Below, one piece after another: positions 11,843 to 22,325 of a stretch of 39,690 nt of DNA; the stretch's first letter is position 1, and every line of letters starts with the position of its first letter. A model generated the notes under the pieces. That model made no database searches. It was given only the letters and a program-made list of their open reading frames with translations, and was not told the origin of the DNA. The stretch spans positions 26,851 to 66,540 of the forward strand of contig NW_004440361.1 in the NCBI RefSeq assembly GCF_000330505.1, read 5' to 3'. Origin of the DNA: Entamoeba invadens IP1 (taxonomy: Eukaryota > Evosea > Mastigamoebida > Endamoebidae). Position numbers and translations under genes: made by a program.

Positions 11843-11942
11843 NNNNNNNNNNNNNNNNNNNNNNNNNNNNNNNNNNNNNNNNNNNNNNNNNNNNNNNNNN
11901 NNNNNNNNNNNNNNNNNNNNNNNNNNNNNNNNNNNNNNNNNN
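11843..11942. other. Assembly gap (100 N)
   Basis: A run of exactly 100 N, a conventional scaffold-gap size. It lies inside the piggyBac family 1 element, between the transposase N-terminus and the right end. Confidence 1.
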
Positions 11943-12052
11943 TTATAAAAATAACAAAAAAATAAAATTTTATCATTTTTACAATTTTTTATCATTATAA
12001 CCCTGTGTATAGGTAATGCACATTTTTACTCTTCTGTTATTTTAAGTGTTAA

Positions 12053-12425
12053 TTTAATTTACTATTTTTTAAACTACTAAAAAGTTGTAACCATACTTTC
12101 TATTCCTCATTATTTAAATGGTTTTATCTTTTATTATCATTTTAGAATGTGTATAGTTTGGACGATTTTGTGGCTTGCCAGTTTTTTCACTGCTGGCTGA
12201 CAAATCCTAGTTAATTTATTCAACAAATTGAAAATAATAGTTTTAAACACAAATTGTGGCTGAAAATATTTTAATTTAACACGGACTAGCCACCAGTTGA
12301 ATCCAGTTTGCATTTAATCGTTTTTGATGATAAAATATATGTAAAAATAATAAAAAAATATGAAAAAAATGAAAAAATATACAGGTAGTAAAATGAAAAT
12401 ATAAATTATATAAACTATAATTCAT
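12053..12425. other. Spacer between piggyBac and Tc1-like relic
   Basis: No gene is supported. It includes an imperfect GTGGCTTGCCAG / CTGCTGGCTGACA symmetry near 12170-12205, too weak to call a mobile end. Confidence 0.5.
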
Positions 12426-13820
12426 AACATGGTAGTAAACTATATTACAATTAAATTTGTAATAATATTTTTTTCAAAAAAACAATATTTTAATAAAAAT
12501 TTTTAGCGTCATGTCTTGAGTAAAAATTTACAAAAATTAATTTTCAACAATAAAAGCCGCATTTTAAAAGACTAAATATAAAATAGTGTATTAACGAGTG
12601 TTTGAAAAACAAACAATAATAAATGGAAATTGAACCAAATTAACTGTCTGATTCTGAAAGAAATTGCATAGTTAAAATTAAAAGCCAGAGAAAGGCTTTA
12701 ACAAAAGGTATGACTTATAAATAAGTCTAAGAGTTGTTTACGATGTCTTTATGCTACATTTCCACAATAAAAAAGACACAGAAGAAGACGAGCCAATTGT
12801 TTCAAAAAAGAAAGGAAGAAAAATACAATATGACAAAGAAATCACAAAGAAAGTAGTCGAATTGACATCAAAAAATGTTTTTTCTTCTTCAAAATTTATT
12901 GGAAAAGAAACAAAAAGTATTGCATCAACTGTCAACAGAATCAGACACAAAGAAGGATTTATTTATACCATACAAATCCAAAGACAGAGCATGAAACCTT
13001 TTAAAAGAGATTTGAATTTTGCAAGTAACAAACAGAAAAACGTTCGAAAGTTGATGCATTTAATTAATGGATAAACAATACAAAATACTTTGATAAAAGC
13101 CGCTTTTGATTAATATTTGATGGCTGTTGTATTTAAAGAAAAAAGAGGAGTATCCAGAATGATCTTTCGTGAATTGTTCTAAATACAACGTGTCTACAAT
13201 GGTGTGGGAGGTGTGGGGGAAAATTTTAAAACGAAATTATCTATTTGTCAAAGTCGTATCAATAAAAATAGTTCTGTTGATATGTTAAAAGAAAACAAAG
13301 TTTTTGTAGATGCCGAAAAAAGTTTATGGAAAAAGATTCTACTTCATGTAGGACGGGGCTCCATGCCACACTGCAAAAAACAAGATGCATTAATTTGAAC
13401 AAAATAGTGTTAAAGTAGTCAAAAATAGGCCACCATATTCCCTTGATTTTAATTTAATTGATAATTTATAGAGCATTATGGAGAAGCGTCTAAGATAAAA
13501 AAAGAGTTCATTTCGAATGTAAAAGAGTTGGAAAATAAATTATTTGTTGTATGGGATTTGTTTTCCATGGAAGAAATCAACAATTTGATTGATTCTAAAC
13601 AAAAAGGTTTTCTTTGTGTATCAAAATTGTGGACAATTTATTGGACAATTACTTTGAAAACAAAGCATAAATTATTTTTGTTTCCACGTTTTTCATATCC
13701 TCGATCATAGTGAATTTAGTTGATTTTTTTTACTATTTTTAAGGTTTTTTCTATTTTAAATTAAAAAGGTTAAAATAAAAGTGGTAGTAAATAATACTTA
13801 AAACAAAATAATACCATGTT
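12426..13820 (+). mobile_element. Tc1-like transposon relic (ends uncertain)
   Basis: The region encloses a recognisable Tc1-like transposase pseudogene. A 9-bp inverted match, AACATGGTA (12426-12434) and TACCATGTT (13812-13820), is the best candidate for its ends, but it is short and has no clear TA duplication. Boundaries are therefore tentative; the transposase itself is the real evidence. Confidence 0.45.
12623..13710 (+). pseudogene. Tc1-like transposase, broken
   Basis: An ATG at 12623 starts MEIEPN, then a stop, then LSDSERNCIVKIKSQRKAL and a piece with a first helix-turn-helix. In another frame (12751-13074) the second DNA-binding half follows: GRKIQYDKEITKKVVELT and ETKSIASTVNRI. 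Next come GVGGVGENFKTKLSICQSR (13204-13398) and, across frames near 13350-13390, the equivalents of QDGAPCHTAKKTR, the middle catalytic Asp block. Near 13440 the PPYSPDLNPIEN block is reduced to fragments (FPLILI). Then KKEFISNVKELENKLF and SMEEINNLIDS (13528-13710) complete the C-terminus of the fold. At least four frame changes and several stops are present. The family differs from the mariner element at 1815-4646, as its sequence and helix-turn-helix motifs differ. Confidence 0.85.
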
Positions 13821-16384
13821 TTTGTTTCAAACAATAATATTTTTAAGCTTAGATTTAAATAGTATTACCAATTAATGGTTTCCAGTTTATGTATTTAAAT
13901 GTAAAATGTTTTGTTTATAAAGATGAATAATTGTCGATGTCTCTTGTTTCATCTTAATTTGAAACGACAATAAGAATTATGATAAACATTAAATTTTTTT
14001 CTATGCCATTTTATAGAATACAATGACAAATAGTCTGTTTAATAGGTGCAGTTCATTATCTCAAATCGATGTGTACTCATGTCCAGAACTAGTTCTTCGA
14101 TAATTTTTATTGAGTTGCTTTATCGAAATTGTTGCTTAATTTATTGTATTTGAAGTGTGGAAATTAAAAATTGCAACGTCACAAGTTAAAGTAAAGTTTA
14201 GTAATAACTTCAAAAATATAATTAATAATTAAACTAAAAATTTTTTAATAAAAAAATATAAATTAACTATACCCAACTTGCACATTTTTAAACTAATTTG
14301 CACATTTTGGGAAGTCACTTTATAATCAAATGGTTTAATATTAATAAAAATATTAAAGCTGAGTTTTAGTTTTTCAAAAAAATATATTGAGGTAAAATGA
14401 TAATATGATTAACCAATTCACCGGAAAAAAATACACAAAAAAACCTGTGTGGAGTACCGTGAAAAATCACTACTACGTGAATATATGCTGAGAATTGTTA
14501 TTGGACAAAAAATAATGTTATTGTTGCTTGTAAAACATAAAAAAATTATTAACTTTGTAAAAATGTTATATAATATGGCTATCAATAAAAAAGGGTTAAT
14601 TAGTAAAAAGGAACATTTAAAACAACTCAAACTAGGTATTGGTTTTTATTTTATAGTTTTAAACAATTTATAATTTATAATACAAAACATAATAACAAAA
14701 ATGAACAAGTTAGGACATCGAAAATTTGATTAAATTGTCCACTTTTTGGACATTATTGTTTGAAATTTAATTTCTGCTCAGCTAGTCGTTAATTTATGTT
14801 GGGAATATTGAAATTATTAACTCTGATTGAATAAACTTAAATTACCATTATAATCAATATATTTCAACATATTAATAATACAAAAACATACAGAAATATC
14901 AACTCAAATTATAAAGATCGTATAAACTTTTCAACTTCGAAATTATTATAACAACAAAAATTGCAATACAATAAACATAAACAAATTATAAAAACATGTT
15001 ATAAACATATCATATCGATAAATTTATAAAATATAAATCAATTTGATGATAAAAAATGGTTAACGAGCGTGGTTTTTCGGATGGTCGATAATTTAATCAC
15101 ACCAATTTAAAATTTAAATAATTTGTTTGATGAAAGAATTAAGTTGTTTGGGGTTCTGGTGTATTAACCCTTTTGAAACAATGATAATGTATAATAAAAT
15201 TATCCATAATTAATCAACTAGTTTAATTATATGATAATAATTATTAAAAAATAGTTTCATATTTTTAAATAAATTATAATTTATTGTTGTTTAATAATAG
15301 ATTTTTGTTATTGATATGTTGGTGTTAATTCATAATACATGTTAATTAACTATTTCACTTGTATGTTGTTTATTATATTTAAATTATATTTATACTATAA
15401 TAATAGTTCATTGTTTGATTTATTTGATGTAAATCGTGAATGTATTATTACATCATTCCACGATCAAAATAGCTAGTGATCATACAACGAATATGTCAAA
15501 TATTTTCTGAACGGTTTCGATTTCACAGATGTTGCTAATAAATACATAATTATATTGTTGATTCATTTTATTTTTAAACCATTTTTTGTGTCACAGTATG
15601 ACGGGTTAGATTCTTTTTTGATTTTTTACTTAAAAAAATCAACGACTTTCATACAACATATACAAAACATCGAGTAATGATTTTTCAAAGTACAAATCAT
15701 TGTGAAAGAAACTAAGAAATTCAGTTTATCCATCAGAATGAAATTATATAATTAAGTGATAATTTGATAAATAAAAATTTAAGAACCAATTTTTTATTTA
15801 TAATTTTTAATCTTTAACGAAAATACGATATTAAGTTAAACTTTATTGTTAAAAAGTGTTTATATTTTGGCAAAGATATATACTTTACAATAAAATTTTC
15901 TTATTTAAATTGATGTAACGAATAAATAAATATCAATTATTGATACATATTTTCACATTTTAATAATATCTAAACATATTTGTACTTGATGAAAAAATTT
16001 AAAATATCCGAAACTATAATTTAGAATTTGTCTTTTTTAATAACAAAAAATAAATAAGTTTTGTTTTTCAATTTAAAAGGAAAAAACAAAACCCTTATAA
16101 AAAGTTCATAAAAACACCATTTTTTCCTCTTAGCACAATCTGTTGACTTAGCCTCAAAAGATTTTGAAAAACAAAACAATCGTTTTTCGTTTTAACAGCC
16201 TTGAATAACAAAAAAATTAACCCTAAATATTTCAAAACCCTTAATAGCGTTATTTTTGGTTCATTAACAATTCGCGGTAATATTTTACGTCGCAGTGATT
16301 TTTCACGAAACTTTATATTATTGTTTTTATATAATAGGTCAAGAAGTATCTAAAAAATTGATCACAATGACAATTTTAAACAAA
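13821..16384. other. Long AT-rich spacer, no supported gene
   Basis: About 2.6 kb without a defensible gene. The frame at 14449-14673 is 74 codons of Lys/Ile/Leu-rich sequence with no motif, with a shadow on the other strand (14418-14630). A small hairpin (TTGTCG...GTTTCA / TGAAAC..GACAA) sits near 13930-13975. I see no tRNA-like clover. Confidence 0.5.
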
Positions 16385-16386
16385 TA

Positions 16387-16601
16387 CAGTCAAATGTGTT
16401 TATTTGTCGTAATTATAATTGTCGAACTTGCTTAATTGTTGCACAACTGGCCAATCATTTTGATGTACAAGAATTAAATACTATGTTCTTGAATCTGTAA
16501 CTTTTGTTGAATTAAAAACCAATTTTTTTATAAAAAATAAATTTTAATATTAAAAAAATCTCAAAAATCACTTATTTACGACAAATAGACGCCTTTGATT
16601 G
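16387..16601. mobile_element. 215-bp TA-type MITE
   Basis: Left end CAGTCAAATGTGTTTATTTG (then TCGTAA) at 16387-16412. Right end 16576-16601, whose reverse complement reads CAATCAAAGGCGTCTATTTG (then TCGTAA). This is 22 matches in 26, with 12 in a row at the inner edge. TA precedes the left end; the right flank is AA, so one side of the duplication has mutated. The CAGT start suggests a Tc1/mariner (pogo-like) MITE with a TIR unrelated to the one at 1177-1358. It is noncoding. Confidence 0.65.
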
Positions 16602-17696
16602 AACAGTTAGATTGTTTATTTAATGTTATAAAAAAATGGTTTGACTTAAATAATTTATGTTAATGGTATAAAAATCAATTATTTTTGTAAACAGTGAGTT
16701 AAACTAGTAAAAATATAATGGTTAAATAAAATAATAATTTTATCGTTGTATGTAATAATTGAATCTTGATAAAAACTAAAACATGTGTTATATATTGTTT
16801 CATACGTTTCAGTGTGTTTGTCTTGTTGAGTTCGAACACATCAAAACATTTTCCCCTCATTCAGAAACGTTTATATTTCTTTATTTTTATTGCATTTACA
16901 AAAAAAGCAATATTTCCTATAGCAATAAGAAAAAACTGCTTTTAACTTATTTAAATAATAATAATATCAATAAAAACGAATTCAACGAAAGGAAATACTG
17001 CCAAACCTCTATAAAGTGAAAATTGTTAAGAATCTCCACTTGATTATGGCCAATAAAAAGTGGATACACTTGATAAATAATGAGTCTTGTTATTCGGGTT
17101 TGTTCTTAAAAAACGCTCAAATAAAAGAGAACAACAAAAAAGATAATTTCACACTCTAAGAAATCAGACTGTATTTATAATTGAATTTGAAATGTTAATG
17201 TGATTTTATTTGACAAATTTTAATATAACTTTATTGTTTGTGATCACATTAAAATGTTGGTGATTGTGATTACGTGATAATTTATAGTTATCTTTACTTT
17301 TTCATATTTTATATATTACATTGTGTGTTTGGGTTTTTGACTCGTTTTTCATTACTATTTTTATATATAAACTTTTTTATAAAAAAGAAATTAATTAGTT
17401 CGGGTTATTATTCGATTTTAATTACAATTGGACAATAATTTTTACCATTTAACCCAAATTTGTCTTTTAAGTAAAATTTGTAATACTTTATTGTTTGATT
17501 ATTTTTTCAATGTTTTATAATGAAATTATTATTTTTTAATAGTTAATTGTTACAAATTTTTTAATAACATGTTATACCTTTATTGTATGAAAACTTAATA
17601 ATATAAATAAAAACAACATTTTTATTTAAATAAGTTCCTTAATAATACATCTTGTTAATTTAAAAATTGAATATTCTCAAAATATTATGTATATAT
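16602..17696. other. AT-rich spacer with a possible MITE end relic
   Basis: No gene is supported; the frame at 16783-17019 is low-complexity. Near 16997-17018 the sequence ACTGCCAAACCTCTATAAAG resembles a degraded pogo-type end (CAGTAAAACCTCTATAA is widespread in that group), but no partner was found. Confidence 0.45.
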
Positions 17697-18136
17697 TTAA
17701 CCCTTAGACGACTGACTAAAAATACTTTTTTCTTTTTTTTGAAAAATAAATTTTGAAAAAAATATGCAAAATTTCCTAAAAGATGAAAGGTAGTGTCCGA
17801 CTTTTCAAGCAGTTCCAGTACATTCAAAGTTGTTTAAATAGAATAGTTCAACTCAAATTCAATTCTTTGTATTATTCATATTTCTTAAGATCATTTCAAA
17901 ACTCAAACTTAACAGTTGTAAAGGAATAAATGAACATTCATTTTTAAAAACTTTTAAAACAAAAATTAATAATATTTTATAAAAAATAAAGGGGAAAAAC
18001 GTTTTATAATTTATAATTTTAAAATAATTTTAAAAAGCTATCAACAATTCAAGTTAAAATAAAAGTCGGTTACTCACTATTTAATTCAATGTAACTAATT
18101 GGAAGAAAATAACCAATAAAAAACACTTTGGCCAAA

Positions 18137-18420
18137 TTAAGAACAAAACAACAAAGTTGATGTCAAGATACAAAATAATTTTTACTCGTGCCAAAAATAA
18201 ATGGAAAATCAATTACGATGATTTATTTTGTAAAGAACCCGTTGTTGGTTAAAATCTATACTGATAATTCAACTAAAGCATTGATAACAATTAAACAAGT
18301 GTGCTTGATGGTAATGAAATCAACAAAAACACCATTTTTACACAGAAAATATCAATTGAAAAATAAGATGGTACAAAACCAATAGTTTTCGACGTTGAAT
18401 CAACTATATTATACTATATT
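18137..18420 (+). pseudogene. Unidentified coding-like relic
   Basis: Sequence less low-complexity than its surroundings, with coding-like pieces in three frames: KLMSRYKIIFTRAKNKW, then VKIYTDNSTKALITIK, then VLDGNEINKNTIFTQK and DGTKPIVFDVEST. No family is recognised. It lies inside the putative piggyBac family 2 element, left of the actin fragment, so it may be a third captured fragment or an old 5' part of the transposon. A chance frame cannot be excluded. Confidence 0.25.
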
Positions 18421-18650
18421 TTATAATAAAAATATAGTAAATTTATAATTTTCAAAATAAATTCAGATAGTTTTATTATCAAAACAATTAAAATATAACC
18501 AAAAAAATAACAAATAATATAGTTAATGAATAAATAGAACCGTAGTTTGATTAGCACCAGAAACACAAGATTTTACTTTTATCCAGACCAGCACCCCCAC
18601 AATTATTACTATCAACCTAACAACTGTTGAGAATTTGGCATGTTTTTCTT

Positions 18651-19078
18651 TCAAATAAGTTTTAGTTCCATTTTAAGTAGTGGTAAGCTAGCCTTTTGCA
18701 TTTACTCGTTAAAACCAAGAGAGATGTAGCAGAGCTTTTCCTTGATTTCTCTTTAGGCGTTTGTGGTGAATGGGTAGCCTCTTTCAGTCAAGATCTTCAT
18801 CAAGTAGTCGGTCAAATCAGTACCAGCGAGATCAATTCCGAGGATGGCTTGTGTGGAGTAACCTTCATGGATTGGGACTGTGTGTGAGACACCAGTAACA
18901 ATAGTAATAAACAAACTGTTGTTCTACCTGAGGCTTACAATGAAAGGACGGCTTGGATAGTAACATATATTGCTGGTGTAATGAAGGTCTAGAACATAAT
19001 TTGTTTCATCTTTTTTTGTCAGACTTTGGGTTCCTTGGTAAATTTAATAAACAAGACTGGGTGCTCTTTTGGGGCAAA
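18651..19078 (-). pseudogene. Actin gene fragment (about residues 97-240), decayed
   Basis: Read on the minus strand in one frame, this matches actin from the hinge region onward: [85 protein letters not shown], with the following EMQKAS segment degraded. Five internal stops interrupt it: TGA (19021), then stops after KQIMF, after AVLSL, after FTTNA and after GFNE. The phosphate-loop DSGDG of actin is replaced by a Leu run, and four residues (IVRD) are missing; both changes keep the frame. No start, N-terminus or C-terminus is present. It runs antisense to the neighbouring piggyBac transposase. The plus-strand open frame over 18696-18887 is only its shadow. Confidence 0.92.
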
Positions 19079-19732
19079 ATATGACAAACAATTCAAGCAG
19101 TATAAAATAATTATTCCAGTTTCAAAACACATCCAAAAATACAATTTTATTTAGTTTTTTTCTTTTATTGTGTTTATTTATCGACATGATAATACATTTT
19201 ATCGGGACATTACAACAAAAAATTGTAAAAAACGAGCAACAAGTTCATATAAATATGACAAGTAGTCTTTGTTTTCTTGCTCAAAAAAGTGATTTTTAAA
19301 ACTAAAAATCCATAGGCAACAAAACTTGTAATTCTGGACTTTTGGGTTAGTTTTTGTGCTATATTTAATATTTTGGATAGGAAACTTGGTAATGTGGGGT
19401 TTCGAGTTTTGTGTGTGTTTTTATATTTTCACTCTCCCGTTATTTCAGTCAAAAGCAAGAAGCGAAAACATGGTTTTTTTAGAAAAACAATAAAAATTCA
19501 GACAATAGATTTTGTTAGTGATGGCAAAAGTTGCATTGTGCATTACTTTATTGAGGTTATTTTACTCTTACTAATATTTTAAGTACAAGTTACTCCCTTT
19601 TTGGAAAACAATGAACTGTTTTTCAAATCAATTATTACAATTACAATAATTATTATTATTGATTATTGATTTTATCGAAACTTTTTTAATCCATTTGGAA
19701 AAAAGTTTTTTTTGAAAAAAAAAGCCATTCGA
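19079..19732. other. Leader region of the piggyBac family 2 transposase
   Basis: No secure gene. A frame at 19373-19582 contains a basic patch (VKSKKRKHGFFRKTIK) preceded by TTTCAG at about 19444-19449. That could be the acceptor of an upstream exon, but no matching GTTTGT donor with coding sequence was found. Confidence 0.35.
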
Positions 19733-21534
19733 ATGGCCGAGAAAGCTATTGTGGGCGATTACGAATGGCTTGTTGAAAGACCCGCACCCCAGAGAAAGAC
19801 AAGGAAGAAGGTAGTTAGTGCAGAAAGAACAAGCAAGTTCGATCCCGCGGTGGAAGTTTTGATCGAAGTTGAGTGTTTTCAGTTGTTTTTGAGCGTAGAA
19901 ATTTTCTATAACATATTGACTTTTTCAAACAAAAAAATAGCGAAGAAACATAAAATAAAGGATAATCTTTTGCCCAAACACATTTACAGGTTTGTAGGGA
20001 TATTTATTTACATGGGAGCCCACCACAACACCAAAAACCCCATTGAAGAGCTTTGGTCCATGGAAGATGGAAAAGCTATTTATAAAGCAGCCATTTCGAG
20101 GGACATGTTCAAGTTTATTGCTGCCAACATTGAGACATATGATGTTGATGTTCCATGAGCAATCGAAGTTGCCACATCCTTCCCCGATGACAAAAACAAA
20201 GATGATGAAGATGCCAATTGTGTCGAAGGTGCTGTAAGTGAAAAAGGCGATGATGAAGAAGAAGATGAAAATCGAGAGTATCTCAACAGTCTGGAATTTG
20301 ATGACGAAAAATTCCGAATACTCTCCGAAAAGCAACTGAAAAAGAGCGTCAGGGTGAAGAAAGAAATCGATCTCAAGGAAAACTATCTAGTAACCCCAGC
20401 ACCCGCCCCAAACGAGAGTGACAGATTCGCTTTAATTAGAGTGATCTTGGACAAGTTCATCTTCAACCTCGTGAACCAGAAATACTACACACTTAGCAAT
20501 TTTGTTTTGGTCGACGAGCATCTCTGCTCGTTCAAAGGCAAGATGTGGGCCAAGGTGTTCATCAAGTCGAAACCTGGCCGCTACGGTATCAAATTCTGGG
20601 TTTGTTCTATTTTTATGTAATGTGTTTTAGTTATGAAACATAAAATGACAACTTGTTTTTATTATCGTTTGAATTTTATATTTGAATGTTTTAAGTGACT
20701 TTTTGTTGTTTTGTTTATGTTTTATGTTATGTTTTAAAAAATAACTTTTAGATGTCTGCTGACAGTGAAACTGGTATTGTGTTAAACCTTCAGATGTATT
20801 GTGGTAAATGTGGGGGAGAGAAGAAAACCAAGGTTTCAGAGTAACCCGTGACATGGTACTCCCCATGTTGTGTCGCGGCTTCAAGACGACTGTGGTGTGC
20901 GACAACTTTTTCTGTACATTGAAGTTGTCGCACTACCTTGCTGCCTTTGGTTGTTAACTTCTGGGCACCATGAGGATGAATAGGAAAGAAGTGCTTGCTG
21001 AAGCCAATGATGTGAAGAAGAGAAGCAGCGACACCACCATTTTCTTCTCGAATGTCAAGAGCAAACTTGTCTCCTACTACAACGAAAAGAAAAAGTTGGT
21101 GTTGCTGCTTACCACTTGCCACGACAAAAGTGATATTGTCGCAATGGAGACCACCGTCTATAGGGGGGCAAGCAACAAGTTGTACACAAGCCCAGCCCAT
21201 CATTAATTACAACCACAAGATGGGTGGTGTTGATACCGCCGATCAGATGGTCAGGTATTACAGCTGCAGACGCAAGACCTACAGATGGAACATTCGGGTC
21301 TTGTACGACATGATCGATATTGCTGCTCTCAATGGGTACAAGACCTACTCAGCATTCAATAAAGGTGATCGTATTGAATACTTGAATAAGCTTTCAAGGG
21401 ATTTGATGGCTTATAAATGTTTTTTCTTCATGGTTTGGTTGTTTTTATGTTTTATTGAATCTAAACTGTTTGTTTCATTCAAACTGAGCTGTTTAAACGA
21501 ACACCAACATTTTATTAGCGACAAAAAAAATTAA
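19733..21534 (+). pseudogene. piggyBac transposase (family 2) with one intron, lightly damaged
   Basis: I start at the ATG at 19733 (MAEKAIVGDYEW). The N-terminal DDE_Tnp_1_7 part includes KHIYRFVGIFIYMGAHHN and ISRDMFKFIAANI. TGA at 20156-20158 is the only break in the first frame up to 20599. Then come an acidic linker (KGDDEEEDENREY), LSNFVLVDEHLCSFKG (first catalytic Asp) and SKPGRYGIKFW. An intron follows (20600-20751). Exon 2 begins MSADSETGIVLNLQMYCGK. After a frameshift near 20841 it reads TTVVCDNFF (second Asp), a TAA (20955), LLGTMRMNRKEV and, after another shift near 21195, YNHKMGGVDTADQMVRYYS (third Asp) and RRKTYRWNIRVLYDM. All three Asp survive. The C-terminal zinc module is missing here; a CSKC..CMPC piece at about 22537-22600 could be a displaced remnant. 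GC content is higher than in surrounding DNA, as in real coding sequence. Confidence 0.9.
20600..20751 (+). other. Spliceosomal intron, 152 bp, in the piggyBac transposase
   Basis: GTTTGTT at 20600-20606 and TTTTAG ending at 20751 match the Entamoeba donor (GTTTGT) and acceptor (TAG). Removal joins GIKFW to MSADSETG, the exact continuity conserved in piggyBac transposases, whereas reading through meets a stop at 20618-20620. The interior is T-rich and noncoding. Confidence 0.88.
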
Positions 21535-22018
21535 ATTAGGGGTTATCATACCATTTTTGCTAAATAAACTTTTATCTTTACTATAAACATGATAATCTGT
21601 TGTTAACAGTGTGTTCAACCACAACAAGTGAGTGCATAAGACTTGTTAATACGAGTATTCTTTTTTCAACACGCTGTTTGCATGGGCTTGTTTTCAAAAT
21701 AATGATTCAAATATTTTAACTATATTTTATTATAAGCTGTTCTACCTAATTATAATTTAACCATTTTATTGTAGTAAATTATAGTTTGTTTTTTCATATA
21801 CTTTTTATTGCAGTTTTTTCAACTACTTGTCTAAGCAAACAAAAAAATAAATATTGGACAAAAAAATGACTAAAAATCGGGAAAATATCGAATCATCAAC
21901 AAAAAGTGATAGTCTGCACACTTTTTTCTGACATGTGTGATGGTTTCCATACTTGAGTCGAGTCGAAGTAACCGTTTCCAAGCTTAGGAAAACCGTTTGA
22001 GATGAAGTTATCTCTCTT

Positions 22019-22275
22019 CTGTTGTATTCCCACCATTCATAGTCAAGATAGAGGCTTGGACAGCAGCACCATAAGCAATAGCTTCTTCTGGGTTCATGCT
22101 CTTGTTTGGCTCCTTTCCCATTGAAGTGTTTACAGCAACTGACAACATTTGGTATCTTCAATGATAAACCAATCAGCACAACATCGTCAATGCTTCCCTT
22201 GTCCAACCTGGCGTCTTTCAACACCTTCTCGACAAGCTGGATTGTCGACTTGAAGACGTCGATGTTCAACTCTTC
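22019..22275 (-). pseudogene. HSP70 gene fragment (late nucleotide-binding domain), decayed
   Basis: The minus strand reads FEELNIDVFKSTIQLVEKVL, then [26 protein letters not shown] and HFNGK. After one frame change near 22110 it reads [17 protein letters not shown] and VQASIL. This is the HSP70 segment around FEELNADLF / VEKVLRDAK / DIVLVGGSTRIP / NPDEAVAYGAAVQ (about residues 300-390 of roughly 650). The GGSTRIP nucleotide loop is altered to LSLKIP. Upstream sequence (to about 22330) has no HSP70 match, and downstream the match ends after TMNGGN. Like the actin fragment it is internal, lacks both gene ends, lies antisense to the piggyBac transposase and sits inside the same putative element. 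Confidence 0.9.
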
Positions 22276-22325
22276 AAAATTTTTGATGCACCCGTTTGTG
22301 AAGAATATTTTTGTGGAAAATTGAG

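Larger units (their letters stand above)
9390..12052 (-). mobile_element. piggyBac transposon, family 1 (TTAACAC ends)
   Basis: The left end TTAACACCTAAAATAACA (9390-9407) pairs with the right end 12035-12052, whose reverse complement is TTAACACTTAAAATAACA (17 of 18). TTAA is the obligatory piggyBac target and lies at both borders. A subterminal inverted repeat, AAAATGTGCATT at 9490-9501 and its complement at 12015-12026, matches the piggyBac habit of internal repeats near the ends. The interior encodes a decayed piggyBac transposase on the minus strand and includes a 100-N gap, so the true length is unknown (2.66 kb nominal). Confidence 0.9.

Noticed and set aside
12160..12300. GTGGCTTGCCAG...CTAGCCACCAG symmetry as a transposon end
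   Set aside because: Only short scattered matches, no target duplication, no second copy in the window.
14418..14673. Open frames on both strands
   Set aside because: Overlapping shadows of similar length with no domain; composition explains them.
16997..17018. Relic of a pogo MITE (CCAAACCTCTATAAAG)
   Set aside because: One-sided match; no inverted partner was found within the neighbouring 1 kb.
18696..18887. Plus-strand 63-codon frame
   Set aside because: It is the antisense of the actin fragment, which explains its non-random look.
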